Shown piece by piece: positions 7,532-16,525 of a DNA stretch of 34,846 nucleotides. Numbering within the stretch: the first letter of the stretch is position 1; every line of letters begins with the position of its first letter. Origin of the DNA: an uncultured Duncaniella sp. (GTDB taxonomy: Bacteria > Bacteroidota > Bacteroidia > Bacteroidales > Muribaculaceae); the NCBI GenBank assembly GCA_910584825.1, contig CAJUCI010000027.1, positions 1-34,846 on the forward strand. The letters run 5' to 3'. A program made the translations under genes and the position numbers. The notes below the pieces were generated by a model. The model ran no database searches and had not been told where the DNA came from. It saw nothing but the letters and a program-made list of their open reading frames with translations.

Positions 7532-8470
7532 ATGAAGATAATAAACAAATTCAAGAATCATTTGACGAAACTGCGTTCAAGGGAGTATAGGGTAGGTTTT
7601 GTTCCTGACTATTGCTACGGGGAGAAATTCGATTACAAAAAGGTAAGATGGATTGATAAGGATGGTTATGTTGACGGATGGTTTGCTGACCCTTTTATAC
7701 TGAATGTCAGTGAAAAAGAGATACAGTTGTTAGTGGAGGAATGGCATTATCCGATTAACAGGGGGCGCATATCTTTGTTGACTGTTGATGCGGATACATT
7801 CAAACTCAAGGAAGTGAAGGAGGTGCTGACTGAAAAGTTTCACTTGTCATTTCCGTATATATACAATATAAAAAACGGTGAGAATGATATAACATACGTA
7901 GTACCTGAGAGTTATCAGTCAGGTGGCGTTTACGCATATGTGTATGATTATGAGTCACGTTCATTATCGTCTCCGCAACTGTTGGTGAAAAGTCCATTGC
8001 TTGATGTTCAAATACTTAACCATAACGGTAAGTTTTATCTTATGGGGGTGGAGAACAAGACTGAGGATATGCGTGATTTCAATAGATTGGAGGTCTATGA
8101 GTCAGAAAGTTTTCTTGGTCCCTATAATCATATACAGACTTTGACGAGTGACAGTCTGGATAGACGTGGTGCCGGTCAAATATTCAGATGGAATAACAAA
8201 ATAATAAGGCCCTCACAATATTGCACTGAGGATGATTATGGTATAGGTGTGATATTTAAGGATATACATGTTGAAGGCAACCGATACTCTGAAAATGACA
8301 TAGATATGATTCTGCCTGTCCGTAATATGAGCGGAGGGCTTGTGCTTCACACCTACAACCAAAACGGACGTCTGGCTGTGATTGACGGAAATGAATTTGT
8401 TTATGGAAAGCTCGGGCGATTGGTTGAATATGCGGTAAAATGCTTCAAAAGAATAGCAGGAACACTCTGA
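7532..8470 (+). CDS. Glycan-biosynthesis protein resembling the GINT1 N-terminal / GH43-like beta-propeller family
   Basis: A 312-residue soluble protein, probably a five-bladed beta-propeller. Recurrent family words are visible: GWFADPFILNV near residues 49-59, LLVEEWHYPINRGRIS near 65-82, LSFPYIYN near 104-111, VVPESYQSGGVYAYVY near 122-138, RRGAGQIFRW near 210-219 and IRPSQYCTEDDYGIGV near 223-240. These are known from proteins annotated as glucosamine inositolphosphorylceramide transferase N-terminal-like or GH43-like, often found in bacterial surface-polysaccharide loci. Here it stands alone, with no other glycan genes beside it. The coding sequence is clearly more AT-rich than leuS and the SDR gene, which hints at transfer. 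The enzymatic role is uncertain; the fold assignment is moderately firm. Confidence 0.72.
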   Translation: MKIINKFKNHLTKLRSREYRVGFVPDYCYGEKFDYKKVRWIDKDGYVDGWFADPFILNVSEKEIQLLVEEWHYPINRGRISLLTVDADTFKLKEVKEVLTEKFHLSFPYIYNIKNGENDITYVVPESYQSGGVYAYVYDYESRSLSSPQLLVKSPLLDVQILNHNGKFYLMGVENKTEDMRDFNRLEVYESESFLGPYNHIQTLTSDSLDRRGAGQIFRWNNKIIRPSQYCTEDDYGIGVIFKDIHVEGNRYSENDIDMILPVRNMSGGLVLHTYNQNGRLAVIDGNEFVYGKLGRLVEYAVKCFKRIAGTL

Positions 8471-8504
8471 ATAGAAACTGTTATTTTTCGAGAGCGTTCC
8501 TGCT
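8455..8504. terminator. Bidirectional terminator-like inverted repeat between convergent genes
   Basis: Arms 8455-8468 (AGCAGGAACACTCT) and 8491-8504 pair at 13 of 14 positions around a 22-nt loop containing a T-run. It lies between the glycan-type gene and the convergent SDR gene, and the left arm is inside the last codons of the former. Both transcripts could end here. Confidence 0.6.
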
Positions 8505-8525
8505 GTATAATGTATTAGATGTTTC

Positions 8526-9323
8526 TTATGCCGGGTCGGTGGCGGCTTCGAGGACGTTGGTCTCTTCCTGGACGGGGGAGGGGACTTTGGTGGAGACGGG
8601 GATTGGCATCTTGACCCACAGCGAGTTGGGGATGAGACGCCACAGGCCGACGAGGATGTTCCACCGCCAGTCGATGACTGACACGCGCTTGCGCCGGAGC
8701 AGAGCGTTCATGATTCGCGGCACGGCGTAGGGTAGACGCATGGTGAGCGGGTACTGCTCGGAGGGGTCGAGCAGCGGGGTGCGTATCCATCCGGGGCGGA
8801 TGTCGGTAAAACGTATGTCGAGACCGTCGATGGTGGCGAGCTGGTTGAGGGCGCGCATGTAGGTCTGCTGAAACCGTTTGGTCGACGAGTAGGATGCCAG
8901 GCGGCCTATGCCGTTAGTGCCGGCCACGGATGTGATGGCGGCTATCTGGCCGGGCATGCCTGTGTCTCGGAAATAGCGGTAGGCTGTGACCATCATGCGT
9001 GTGAAGCCCACGACGTTGGTCTCCATGGTCGACAGCTCGTCGCGCAGATTCAGGCCGGTGTTTTCGTAGCCTACGCCTGATATATGGAAATACACGTCCA
9101 TGCCTTCCATTTCGCCTATGAGTTTGAGCAGCTCCTTTGGCGCGCCGGCACGTGTTATGTCGATATGCGCTGTCTTTACATTGTCGGGGAAACGGTTTTG
9201 GAGGTCGGCGAGAGCTTCTTCGTTACGTCCGCATGCACCAACGAGCCAGCCCATCTGAGCCAGCTTCTCGGCCACTCTCAGACCTATGCCCGAAGTGGCT
9301 CCCATGATAACTATTCTCTTCAT
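8526..9323 (-). CDS. SDR-family NAD(P)-dependent oxidoreductase
   Basis: A classical short-chain dehydrogenase/reductase of about 265 residues. It begins with the Rossmann motif GATSGIG, then the acidic cofactor region AHIDITRAG, and has the catalytic Ser in AAITSVAG followed by Tyr and Lys in YSSTK. The family oxidises or reduces alcohols, ketones, sugars or lipids with NAD(P)H; the substrate cannot be read here. About 60 residues after the catalytic core form a C-terminal extension with a hydrophobic stretch (WRWNILVGLWRLIPNSLWV), suggesting membrane association as in acyl-ketone reductases. I place the start at the ATG of MKRIVIMGATSGIG; in-frame ATGs at 9341 and 9353 would add 6 or 10 residues. 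It converges with the glycan-type gene. Confidence 0.9.
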   Translation of the reverse strand: MKRIVIMGATSGIGLRVAEKLAQMGWLVGACGRNEEALADLQNRFPDNVKTAHIDITRAGAPKELLKLIGEMEGMDVYFHISGVGYENTGLNLRDELSTMETNVVGFTRMMVTAYRYFRDTGMPGQIAAITSVAGTNGIGRLASYSSTKRFQQTYMRALNQLATIDGLDIRFTDIRPGWIRTPLLDPSEQYPLTMRLPYAVPRIMNALLRRKRVSVIDWRWNILVGLWRLIPNSLWVKMPIPVSTKVPSPVQEETNVLEAATDPA

Positions 9324-9476
9324 ATATAACGGTTTTTCCATATGAATTTCCAACGTCCGTGCGGGCGTCTTGGTTCACGGTGAAAAAATGAGTGTAAAAT
9401 GTACAAATAAATATTGGTTAAATATCATGCGCCAGGGCGATAAGGTATCGAAAATCATTGTCAAATAGTTTACTTA

Positions 9477-9665
9477 TAGTTTAAAAAGTCTAAAGTCTAA
9501 AAAGTTAAGATATTACTTGTAGTTTAAAAAAGTCTAAAGTCTAAAAAGTTAAGGTAATAGATTGGTTGAGAATCGGCAAACGTCCGCTCAATCTATTATC
9601 TTAACTTTTTAGACTTTAGACTTTTTTAAACTATGGTATTTAGACTTTAAACTTTTTAAACTATA
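9477..9665. repeat. Nested inverted and direct repeats of AGTCTAAAGTCTAAAAAGTT
   Basis: The 316-bp space between the SDR gene and the DUF4491 gene holds mainly this structure. Arms 9521-9564 and 9589-9632 are complementary at 43 of 44 positions around a 24-nt loop. A partial direct copy of the left arm lies at about 9477-9518, and a degenerate copy of the right arm at about 9637-9664. The remaining 9354-9476 shows no gene. The structure could terminate both neighbours, but its length and reiteration point to a small palindromic mobile repeat. Confidence 0.8.
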
Positions 9666-9669
9666 GTAT

Positions 9670-9984
9670 TTATTTTTGTCGGTTGCGTTTGGGATTGGCG
9701 GGGAACCATCCGCGCTCTACGCGGCGACGCTGCTCCTTGATTTCGCCGATGGTCCAGAATGAGCTGAACGCGAGGACTCCGAGCAGTGACGACCAGAAGG
9801 GATCGGTCACCCATATCGAACCGGCCACGGCCCCGAGTCCGAGCACAAGAAACCACCACCGGCATCCGTCGCCGAAATAATACTCGCATTTGATGGTGAT
9901 GGGGTGGAATATGCCTATTATCAGAAATGTGCATAATCCGAGCACAAGCCCGAGCATATGATGTTGAGAAAGTAATTCAGTCAT
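9670..9984 (-). CDS. DUF4491 family small membrane protein
   Basis: A 104-residue protein with three hydrophobic segments: LGLVLGLCTFLIIGIF, WFLVLGLGAVAGSIWV and SLLGVLAFSSFWTIG. A basic tail (KEQRRRVERGWFPANPKRNRQK) is probably cytoplasmic. FLIIGIFHPITIKCEYYFG near residues 20-38 is the typical core of DUF4491 proteins, which are about 100 residues long and common in Bacteroidales. Function is unknown. Its start overlaps the stop of the upstream exported-protein gene by 4 bp, indicating translational coupling in an operon with the genes at 9981-11113. Confidence 0.85.
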   Translation of the reverse strand: MTELLSQHHMLGLVLGLCTFLIIGIFHPITIKCEYYFGDGCRWWFLVLGLGAVAGSIWVTDPFWSSLLGVLAFSSFWTIGEIKEQRRRVERGWFPANPKRNRQK

Positions 9985-10514
9985 TGTGAGTTATGTTTTT
10001 TTGTTATCAGTATGAATCCGATGTGGCAGGTGACGTCGTAGGGGGTGACGTTGGCGGTGCGGGGGATGCGGCTGCGGTGGTAGTAGTAGGAGTGCTGGGT
10101 GTCCCAGGTGGGGAGGGCGAGCATGCGGGTGGTGCCCGGGGGTGCGTCGGTGCGCAGTGTGTCGGTGCGTTCGTGCAGTTGTCGCCCCTGCATGTCGGTG
10201 TATGAGACGGTGAGTGCGAGGCCCCGGATGGTGTCAGGGGTGTCGTTGCTCAGTAGTATGGTCTCGCGGTTGGTGCGTAGCGGTTTGTCGTAGCCCGATA
10301 GTTTGACGCTGTCGCGTGAGGGGCGGAATATGGTGTCGAAATGCTCCTGTGGACGTTCTTTAAGCCCGTACTGTGCGTTGCGGGCGTCGCCTGTGATTCT
10401 GAGCTTGCGTCCGCGCAGGGTGTTGTCGGCATTGGCCACGGTGGCTGTCAACATTAAGACTGCACACAGGCAGATGGCTGAAAACAGCGTATATAAGCCG
10501 CGTGACGCTCTCAT
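9981..10514 (-). CDS. Exported hypothetical protein
   Basis: 177 residues with a clear signal peptide (LYTLFSAICLCAVLMLTATVANA, cleavage likely near residue 29), so it is exported to the periplasm or surface. The mature part looks like a small beta-sandwich: REHFDT/FRPSRDSVKL, ETILLSNDTPDTIRGLALTV and RMLALPTWDTQHSYYYHRSR. No family is recognised. It overlaps the genes on both sides by 4 bp (ATGA-type junctions at 10511-10514 and 9981-9984). It is therefore very likely co-translated with the upstream envelope protein and the downstream DUF4491 protein. Confidence 0.8.
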   Translation of the reverse strand: MRASRGLYTLFSAICLCAVLMLTATVANADNTLRGRKLRITGDARNAQYGLKERPQEHFDTIFRPSRDSVKLSGYDKPLRTNRETILLSNDTPDTIRGLALTVSYTDMQGRQLHERTDTLRTDAPPGTTRMLALPTWDTQHSYYYHRSRIPRTANVTPYDVTCHIGFILITKKHNSQ

Positions 10515-11113
10515 AGGTATCGGGGGTTAAGTGGATTGGCCGGAGCGGGGTAGACGCGGATACAGCCGTCTATGTCGCCACGGGGGCGTTCGAGGGGTGT
10601 GATGAGGGTGCGGTACATGTAGGGGAGCAACAGCCGCCACCAGTTGAAGCGCAGTTTGCGTCCGTAGGGTTTGAACTCTATGCGTGAGCCGTCGTCGCCG
10701 AGGCTTACGACGTTGCGCGTGAGGTCGGTGAGGCGGGTGTGGTCGTCGGAGAGGGCTGAGTATATGCGAGCGTCGTAGCGTCCGCGCTGCGAGGTGGGGG
10801 TGAGATAGCCCATCACGGTGCCTTCGCGCAGGCTCAGACTTGCGCCGCGCACGATTATCATGCGGTAGAGGGTGGCGGCTCCGTCGGTTGAGGGGTCGCG
10901 CTCTATGGCCATGAGCGACCCTTCTCCGGCCATTTCCCACAGTCCCTCTATCTCATGGAGCGGCGATGCGGCGAGCCTTTGCTTCACGGCTTGGACCGAT
11001 TCATACCCCTGGAGCCGCTCAAATGCCGGCAAATCATCCAGAACGCCGCGAGCACTTATTGAATTAAAAATTAAGAATGAAAAATTAAAAATTAATAGTG
11101 AGGAGAGTTTCAT
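10511..11113 (-). CDS. Exported hypothetical protein with a repeat-derived signal peptide
   Basis: 200 residues, function unknown. The N terminus MKLSSLLIFNFSFLIFNS has signal-peptide character, but residues about 6-18 are encoded by the AT-rich repeat at 11062-11098 and not by sequence resembling the rest of the gene. The mature part has LHEIEGLWEMAGEGSLMAIER near residues 50-70 and IIVRGASLSLREGTVMGYLTPT near 87-108, then WWRLLLPYMYRTLITPLERP near 158-177. It shares a 4-bp overlap with the next exported-protein gene. A repeat insertion may have replaced the original 5' end, so the true N terminus is less certain than the rest. Confidence 0.72.
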   Translation of the reverse strand: MKLSSLLIFNFSFLIFNSISARGVLDDLPAFERLQGYESVQAVKQRLAASPLHEIEGLWEMAGEGSLMAIERDPSTDGAATLYRMIIVRGASLSLREGTVMGYLTPTSQRGRYDARIYSALSDDHTRLTDLTRNVVSLGDDGSRIEFKPYGRKLRFNWWRLLLPYMYRTLITPLERPRGDIDGCIRVYPAPANPLNPRYL

Positions 11114-11533
11114 ATCGGATTATAATGCTTGTCGTGGCTGTTGAGAATTATTCTTGGCAGTCTTGATTATTGATATAAGCAGGGCATAAAGCTCTTTAGC
11201 ATCACTGTGTATTGAGTCAGCTTCTTGCGTGGTGATGTATTCAGTCATGGACAGTAATTTAATCCAATATATGGATTCGTTACATTCCTTCAGAGATATA
11301 TGCAGCTTGGATATAAAATCAGCGTTGCTTTGAGCTGCCTGTGCCTCCGATACATTCGCACCAATACTCGTGCCACTACGCAAGAGCTGTTTGGACATAA
11401 CGTATTCCTGCCGCTCAAACCTAAGCAGTTTATATAACTTTACTATGCGCACAGCAAAGTTAAGGCTTTTGTCAAGCAATACGTTTTCTTTCAAATTTTT
11501 AATTCTTAATTTTTAATTTTTAATTTATCCAAT
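11058..11533. mobile_element. Possible mini-element: four-helix-bundle gene flanked by inverted AT-rich repeats
   Basis: The gene at 11120-11494 is bracketed by AT-rich copies of AATTAAAAATTAAGAAT in opposite orientations: 11062-11098 on the plus strand and 11494-11527 on the minus strand. Read inward, both flanks begin with ATTG followed within a few bases by AATTAAAAATTAA. The unit sits between an outer-membrane protein gene and an exported-protein gene and supplies new sequence to the 5' end of the latter. A third copy of the repeat without a gene lies at 4430-4450. No transposase is present, so any movement would need help in trans. Element boundaries are my inference. Confidence 0.45.
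11120..11494 (-). CDS. Four-helix-bundle protein (S23 / 23S rRNA intervening-sequence family)
   Basis: 124 residues in four predicted helices, with the family's typical words: SLNFAVRIVKLYKLL near 10-24, MSKQLLRSGTSIGANVSEAQAAQSNADFISKL near 33-64, and LHISLKECNESIYWIKLL near 64-82. These proteins were first noticed in intervening sequences of 23S rRNA, and relatives include the Avd accessory proteins of DGRs; they form pentamers in solved structures. No reverse transcriptase adjoins this copy, so an Avd role is unlikely here. No ATG is available at the conserved start: the reading frame begins at a TTG or continues upstream into the AT-rich repeat, which would add an IKNL-type N terminus. 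Confidence 0.85.
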   Translation of the reverse strand: MKENVLLDKSLNFAVRIVKLYKLLRFERQEYVMSKQLLRSGTSIGANVSEAQAAQSNADFISKLHISLKECNESIYWIKLLSMTEYITTQEADSIHSDAKELYALLISIIKTAKNNSQQPRQAL

Positions 11534-12945
11534 CAGGTGTTGAATTTGTAGGTGAAGCCGAAGGAGAGGATTTCTTTGAGCTGGAATTTGTGCCAGTCGG
11601 TGTCCTCGATGACGGGCGAGGTGGAGTCGTAGCGCATGTGCACGAATATCTGGGTGGACAGGAAGCGGTTGATGGTGAACTGGATGGTGTTCTCCCAGTC
11701 GCCCTGGATGTAGTCGTAGTCGGTGAAGACAAACATGCGCGAGCGGAGCGAGATGTTGTCACACATCTTCCATGTCAGTTTGCCCTCGGCACTCGAACCG
11801 TACTCGCTCACCGTCTTGCGGCCCTCTTCGATGCCGAATGATGTGACGTTCATGCGCTTGCGCAGGCAGGTCTTCATGTTGTAGGAGAAGGGGGAGATGG
11901 AGGCGTCGAACGTAAAGGTCTTTTTCGGGTTGGCGTAGTTGTAGGTCATACCGACGCCGACATTAAGCTCGCCCGGCGAGAGGAATGCCGCCTTGAGGGT
12001 GGTGGTGTTGGACTTGTAGTTGTTGAGTATTTGGGTCTTGAACTGGGTGTTGAGCGAGTAGTACCAACGCTTTGTCGAGCGATAGCCCACGGTCATGTTC
12101 CACTGGAAGAGGTCTTCGGATATGGAGTAGTCGCGCAGCTCGTCGTCGGGAGCGTTGTTCATGCCGAGTTTGTACTGCAGGGTGTTCTCAAACAGCCATT
12201 TGGGGTGGAAGGCAGGGTTGAGTTTGACGTTGTAGTAGAGGTTTAGCAGTGCGTTGAGGTTGTTGTTGCCGCCCTGATACCAGTTGGGGGACACGTAGGC
12301 CTGCGAGAATTGCAGATTGGCGTTGAATGTCTTGAGCCAATGTTTCTTGGCAAACTTTGCCTCGAGGTCGGCTACGGGCATGTCGTTGGCCACAACCTCC
12401 TTGATGAGGATGCGGGCCGTGGCGGGGTCGACGGTGGCGGTGTACTGCTTGGGAGGCTCGGGCAGATGGGCCTCGTCATATTGTATGAGATAGGGATAGT
12501 CGACGATGTAACGCTGTCGCACCCCCTCCATGAGCCGTGCCTGGGCCACGGAGCGTGTGAGCCACTCGGTGGACAGTGGGTCGATGCCGGGAACGAGCTG
12601 AGTGTGAGGGTCGAGCGCGAACGGCTCCATGATGTGTACCTTGTCAAAGACCGTGGGCCTCAGATAGGTAGAGGGGAGCGGGTAGGCGTTGAATGAGTCG
12701 TAATCAAAGTCGATGTAGAGGCTGTCGTGGTCCTCGACCATCTCCTCGCCGTCAAAGAACATCATGTTCATCTCAGGGTCGGTGTTAAGCGAGTCGGCGG
12801 CTATAGAGTCGGCCGATTCGGGTGTGGGCGTGTAATTATAGATTTGCGCGCGGGTCACTTTGGGCAGAAGTGTAGTGACCCGGGCTGTTACAGTCGGGGC
12901 CGCGATAAGTGCTGCCAAAATCAGGAGTGATGACAGGTGACTCAT
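11533..12945 (-). CDS. DUF3078 family outer-membrane beta-barrel-like protein
   Basis: A 470-residue exported protein with signal peptide LSSLLILAALIAAPTVTA. The N-terminal ~190 residues are acidic and low in structure. From about residue 215 the sequence has the DUF3078 pattern of alternating aromatic beta-strands: SPNWYQGGNNNLNALLNLYYNVKL, WLFENTLQYKLGM, KRWYYSLNTQFKTQIL, LNVGVGMTYNYANP, and a C-terminal strand ending FGFTYKFNT. The terminal aromatic strand and strand spacing suggest a membrane-inserted barrel in the outer membrane. Function of the family is unknown; it is widespread in Bacteroidetes. The stop codon abuts the AT-repeat cassette. Confidence 0.85.
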   Translation of the reverse strand: MSHLSSLLILAALIAAPTVTARVTTLLPKVTRAQIYNYTPTPESADSIAADSLNTDPEMNMMFFDGEEMVEDHDSLYIDFDYDSFNAYPLPSTYLRPTVFDKVHIMEPFALDPHTQLVPGIDPLSTEWLTRSVAQARLMEGVRQRYIVDYPYLIQYDEAHLPEPPKQYTATVDPATARILIKEVVANDMPVADLEAKFAKKHWLKTFNANLQFSQAYVSPNWYQGGNNNLNALLNLYYNVKLNPAFHPKWLFENTLQYKLGMNNAPDDELRDYSISEDLFQWNMTVGYRSTKRWYYSLNTQFKTQILNNYKSNTTTLKAAFLSPGELNVGVGMTYNYANPKKTFTFDASISPFSYNMKTCLRKRMNVTSFGIEEGRKTVSEYGSSAEGKLTWKMCDNISLRSRMFVFTDYDYIQGDWENTIQFTINRFLSTQIFVHMRYDSTSPVIEDTDWHKFQLKEILSFGFTYKFNT

Positions 12946-13005
12946 TTTAGTCGTGATTATGGTTTGTGTTGTATGATGAATATTAGAATGATGACTTTGA
13001 GCCGG

Positions 13006-14460
<1,455 letters not shown>

Positions 14461-14508
14461 TTGTATATATGTGTGATTGGCTTTCGTTCAGCACTTCTTG
14501 TTCAAGAT

Positions 14509-14517
14509 GCAAATTTA
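14509..14517 (-). promoter_or_regulatory. Probable -7 box of the DEAD-box helicase gene
   Basis: TAAATTTGC on the minus strand matches TAnnTTTGC and lies about 50 bp upstream of the helicase ATG. No convincing TTTG -33 element is seen at the usual distance. Confidence 0.45.
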
Positions 14518-14612
14518 GTGAAAATATCGGTAACATTATAGCTCGATAACTATTATATCCACTTTTTTGAACTAAACGGCGGATATGGCTGTGAATATAG
14601 CGGGAAATTTCG

Positions 14613-14620
14613 TATATTTG
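14613..14620 (+). promoter_or_regulatory. Probable -7 box of dnaX
   Basis: TATATTTG matches TAnnTTTG about 36 bp before the ATG at 14656. It overlaps an in-frame GTG at 14620, which is why that GTG is not taken as the dnaX start. The -33 region is weak. Confidence 0.45.
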
Positions 14621-14655
14621 TGGATAGTAATCCAAACAACAAGCCAACCATCTGC

Positions 14656-16500
14656 ATGGACCATTATATAGTATCGGCGCGCAAGTACAGGCCTGCGACG
14701 TTTGACAGCGTTGTGGGGCAGAAGGCTCTGACCGCCACGCTCAAGAATGCCATCGCCTCGGGGCGTCTGGCCCACAGCTACCTGTTCTGCGGGTCGCGCG
14801 GTGTGGGCAAGACCTCGTGTGCGCGTATCTTTGCCAAGACCATCAACTGCCTCTCTCCCACCCCTGCGGGCGAGGCGTGCAACGAGTGCGACTCGTGCCG
14901 CGCGTTCAACGAGGGCAATTCGCTCAACATCATCGAGCTTGACGCCGCGTCAAACAACAGTGTCGACGACATACGCCAGCTCGTTGAGCAGGTGCAGGTG
15001 CCTCCGGGACAGGGAAAGTACAGGGTGTTTATCGTCGACGAGGTGCACATGCTGTCGTCGGCCGCCTTCAATGCGTTTCTCAAGACCCTTGAGGAGCCGC
15101 CGAGCTATGTGATATTCATCCTCGCCACTACCGAGAAGCACAAGATTATCCCCACCATCCTCTCGCGCTGTCAGATATATGACTTCAACCGCATCAGTGT
15201 GCGCGACATCGTGGAGCATCTCGGTTATGTGGCGCAGAGCGAGGGTATGACCGCCGAGCCGTCGGCCCTCAGCGTGATTGCCCGCAAGGCTGACGGCGCG
15301 ATGCGCGACGCCCTGTCGATATTCGACCAGGTGGCGGCCTCGTCGCGCGGCAACATCACCTATGCGAGCACTATCGAGAATCTCAATGTGCTCGATTTCA
15401 ACTACTATAACCGTCTGCTCGACTGCTTCCTCGAAGGCAAGGTGCTCGACACCTGGCTGATATATAAGGAGATTCGCGACAAGGGTTTTGACTCGCACTT
15501 CTTCATCAACGGCCTGGCCGACTATATGCGCGACCTCATGGTGGCCCGCGACCCGTCGACCATAGTGCTGCTTGAGGCTGACGACGATGCCCGCCAGTCG
15601 ATGGCCGAGCGTGCGGTGAAGTGCCATCCCGAGTTCCTGTACCGGGCCATGAACCTGTGCAACGAGGCTGACCTAAACTATCGCACGGCCTCCAACAAGC
15701 AATTTCTCGTAGAGCTGACGCTCGCCAAGATATGCCAATTATCAAGCCCTTCTCCCGGCAATAGCGGCGAAGGAGAGGGGCAGTTAAAGCCTATCGCCGC
15801 AAACGGTGCTACTGCCACCACGGCTGCCACTCAGCCGCAGGGTGCGTCACCGGCTCAGTCCCCTACCTCCTCTCCTGCCCCTGCGCCGGCCCAGGCTCAG
15901 CCTGCGGCTCCGCGTCAGACCGCGGCACATGTGGCCGAGCCTTCTGTGCCGACCTACGGCGCACAGGCCGGGCAGTCCCCTACCCGACCCGTCCCTCCGG
16001 CTCCGGCGGTCGTCACATCCAAACGTCCGCTCAAAAAGGCCGGCACGGAGACATTCTCCATCACCGGGAAGTCTCAGCAACAGCCGTCGCAGGGGCCGGT
16101 TCAGGGTCAGACAGTGTCGTCGGCTCCGCAGCTGCGCAATGAACCGTACACCACCGAACAGCTCAACTCGGCGTGGCAGTCGTTCATCAAGGCTAATCCT
16201 ACGCGCCACATACTCATCAACACCATGCGTGCCTCGTATCCTGCGCTCATCGAGGGGCACAACTATCGCGTGATGGTGGAGAATGAGAAGCAGCGCGAGG
16301 AGATGGAGATGGCTATGCCGTCGATTCTCGCCACACTGCGCGGCACTCTCGGCAATGACCATATCAGCGTCACTATCGAGCTTAATCAGGGCGAGGCCTC
16401 GCCTCACACCTGGAACGAGCGTCAGGTGTTGCAGCACATGGTGGACAACAATCCCGAGATGCGCGACCTCATCGACACCCTGCAGCTGACTATCGGTTAA
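14656..16500 (+). CDS. dnaX: DNA polymerase III subunits gamma/tau
   Basis: 614 residues. The clamp-loader ATPase loads the beta sliding clamp and, in the long form, tethers polymerase cores at the fork. The N terminus MDHYIVSARKYRPATFDSVVGQ is the canonical start. Walker A GSRGVGKTS lies near residues 46-54, four zinc-binding Cys near 65-80 (NCLSPTPAGEACNECDSC), Walker B/DEVH in VDEVHMLS near 128, and the arginine-finger motif LSRCQIYDF near 170. Domain III ends near 365. A Pro/Ala/Gln-rich linker follows (about 365-475), then a conserved tau-type C-terminal domain (PYTTEQLNSAWQSFIKANP onward). A GC-rich hairpin encoded in the linker (15746-15781) looks inserted. No A-rich slippery site is visible beside it. 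Confidence 0.96.
   Translation: MDHYIVSARKYRPATFDSVVGQKALTATLKNAIASGRLAHSYLFCGSRGVGKTSCARIFAKTINCLSPTPAGEACNECDSCRAFNEGNSLNIIELDAASNNSVDDIRQLVEQVQVPPGQGKYRVFIVDEVHMLSSAAFNAFLKTLEEPPSYVIFILATTEKHKIIPTILSRCQIYDFNRISVRDIVEHLGYVAQSEGMTAEPSALSVIARKADGAMRDALSIFDQVAASSRGNITYASTIENLNVLDFNYYNRLLDCFLEGKVLDTWLIYKEIRDKGFDSHFFINGLADYMRDLMVARDPSTIVLLEADDDARQSMAERAVKCHPEFLYRAMNLCNEADLNYRTASNKQFLVELTLAKICQLSSPSPGNSGEGEGQLKPIAANGATATTAATQPQGASPAQSPTSSPAPAPAQAQPAAPRQTAAHVAEPSVPTYGAQAGQSPTRPVPPAPAVVTSKRPLKKAGTETFSITGKSQQQPSQGPVQGQTVSSAPQLRNEPYTTEQLNSAWQSFIKANPTRHILINTMRASYPALIEGHNYRVMVENEKQREEMEMAMPSILATLRGTLGNDHISVTIELNQGEASPHTWNERQVLQHMVDNNPEMRDLIDTLQLTIG
15746..15781. repeat. GC-rich inverted repeat inside the dnaX linker
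   Basis: GCCCTTCTCC and GGAGAGGGGC form a 10-bp stem with one G-T wobble around a 16-nt loop. It is read in frame as SPSPGNSGEGEGQ at the junction between the ATPase part and the Pro-rich linker, where a small in-frame element could be tolerated. Confidence 0.5.
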
Positions 16501-16525
16501 AGGTTGTCGAGATAAACTGTGACTA

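Noticed and set aside
11120..11494. Four-helix-bundle gene as the Avd accessory protein of the fibre DGR
   Set aside because: It lies over 14 kb outside the prophage with no reverse transcriptase or template beside it, and its sequence fits the general S23-type family.
14620..14655. A longer dnaX reading frame starting at GTG 14620
   Set aside because: The GTG overlaps a TATATTTG -7 box, and the conserved protein begins at the ATG 14656 (MDHYIVSARKYRP).
15740..15790. Programmed frameshift producing the gamma subunit of DnaX
   Set aside because: The hairpin is present but no A-run or other slippery sequence precedes it, and the frame is open on both sides.
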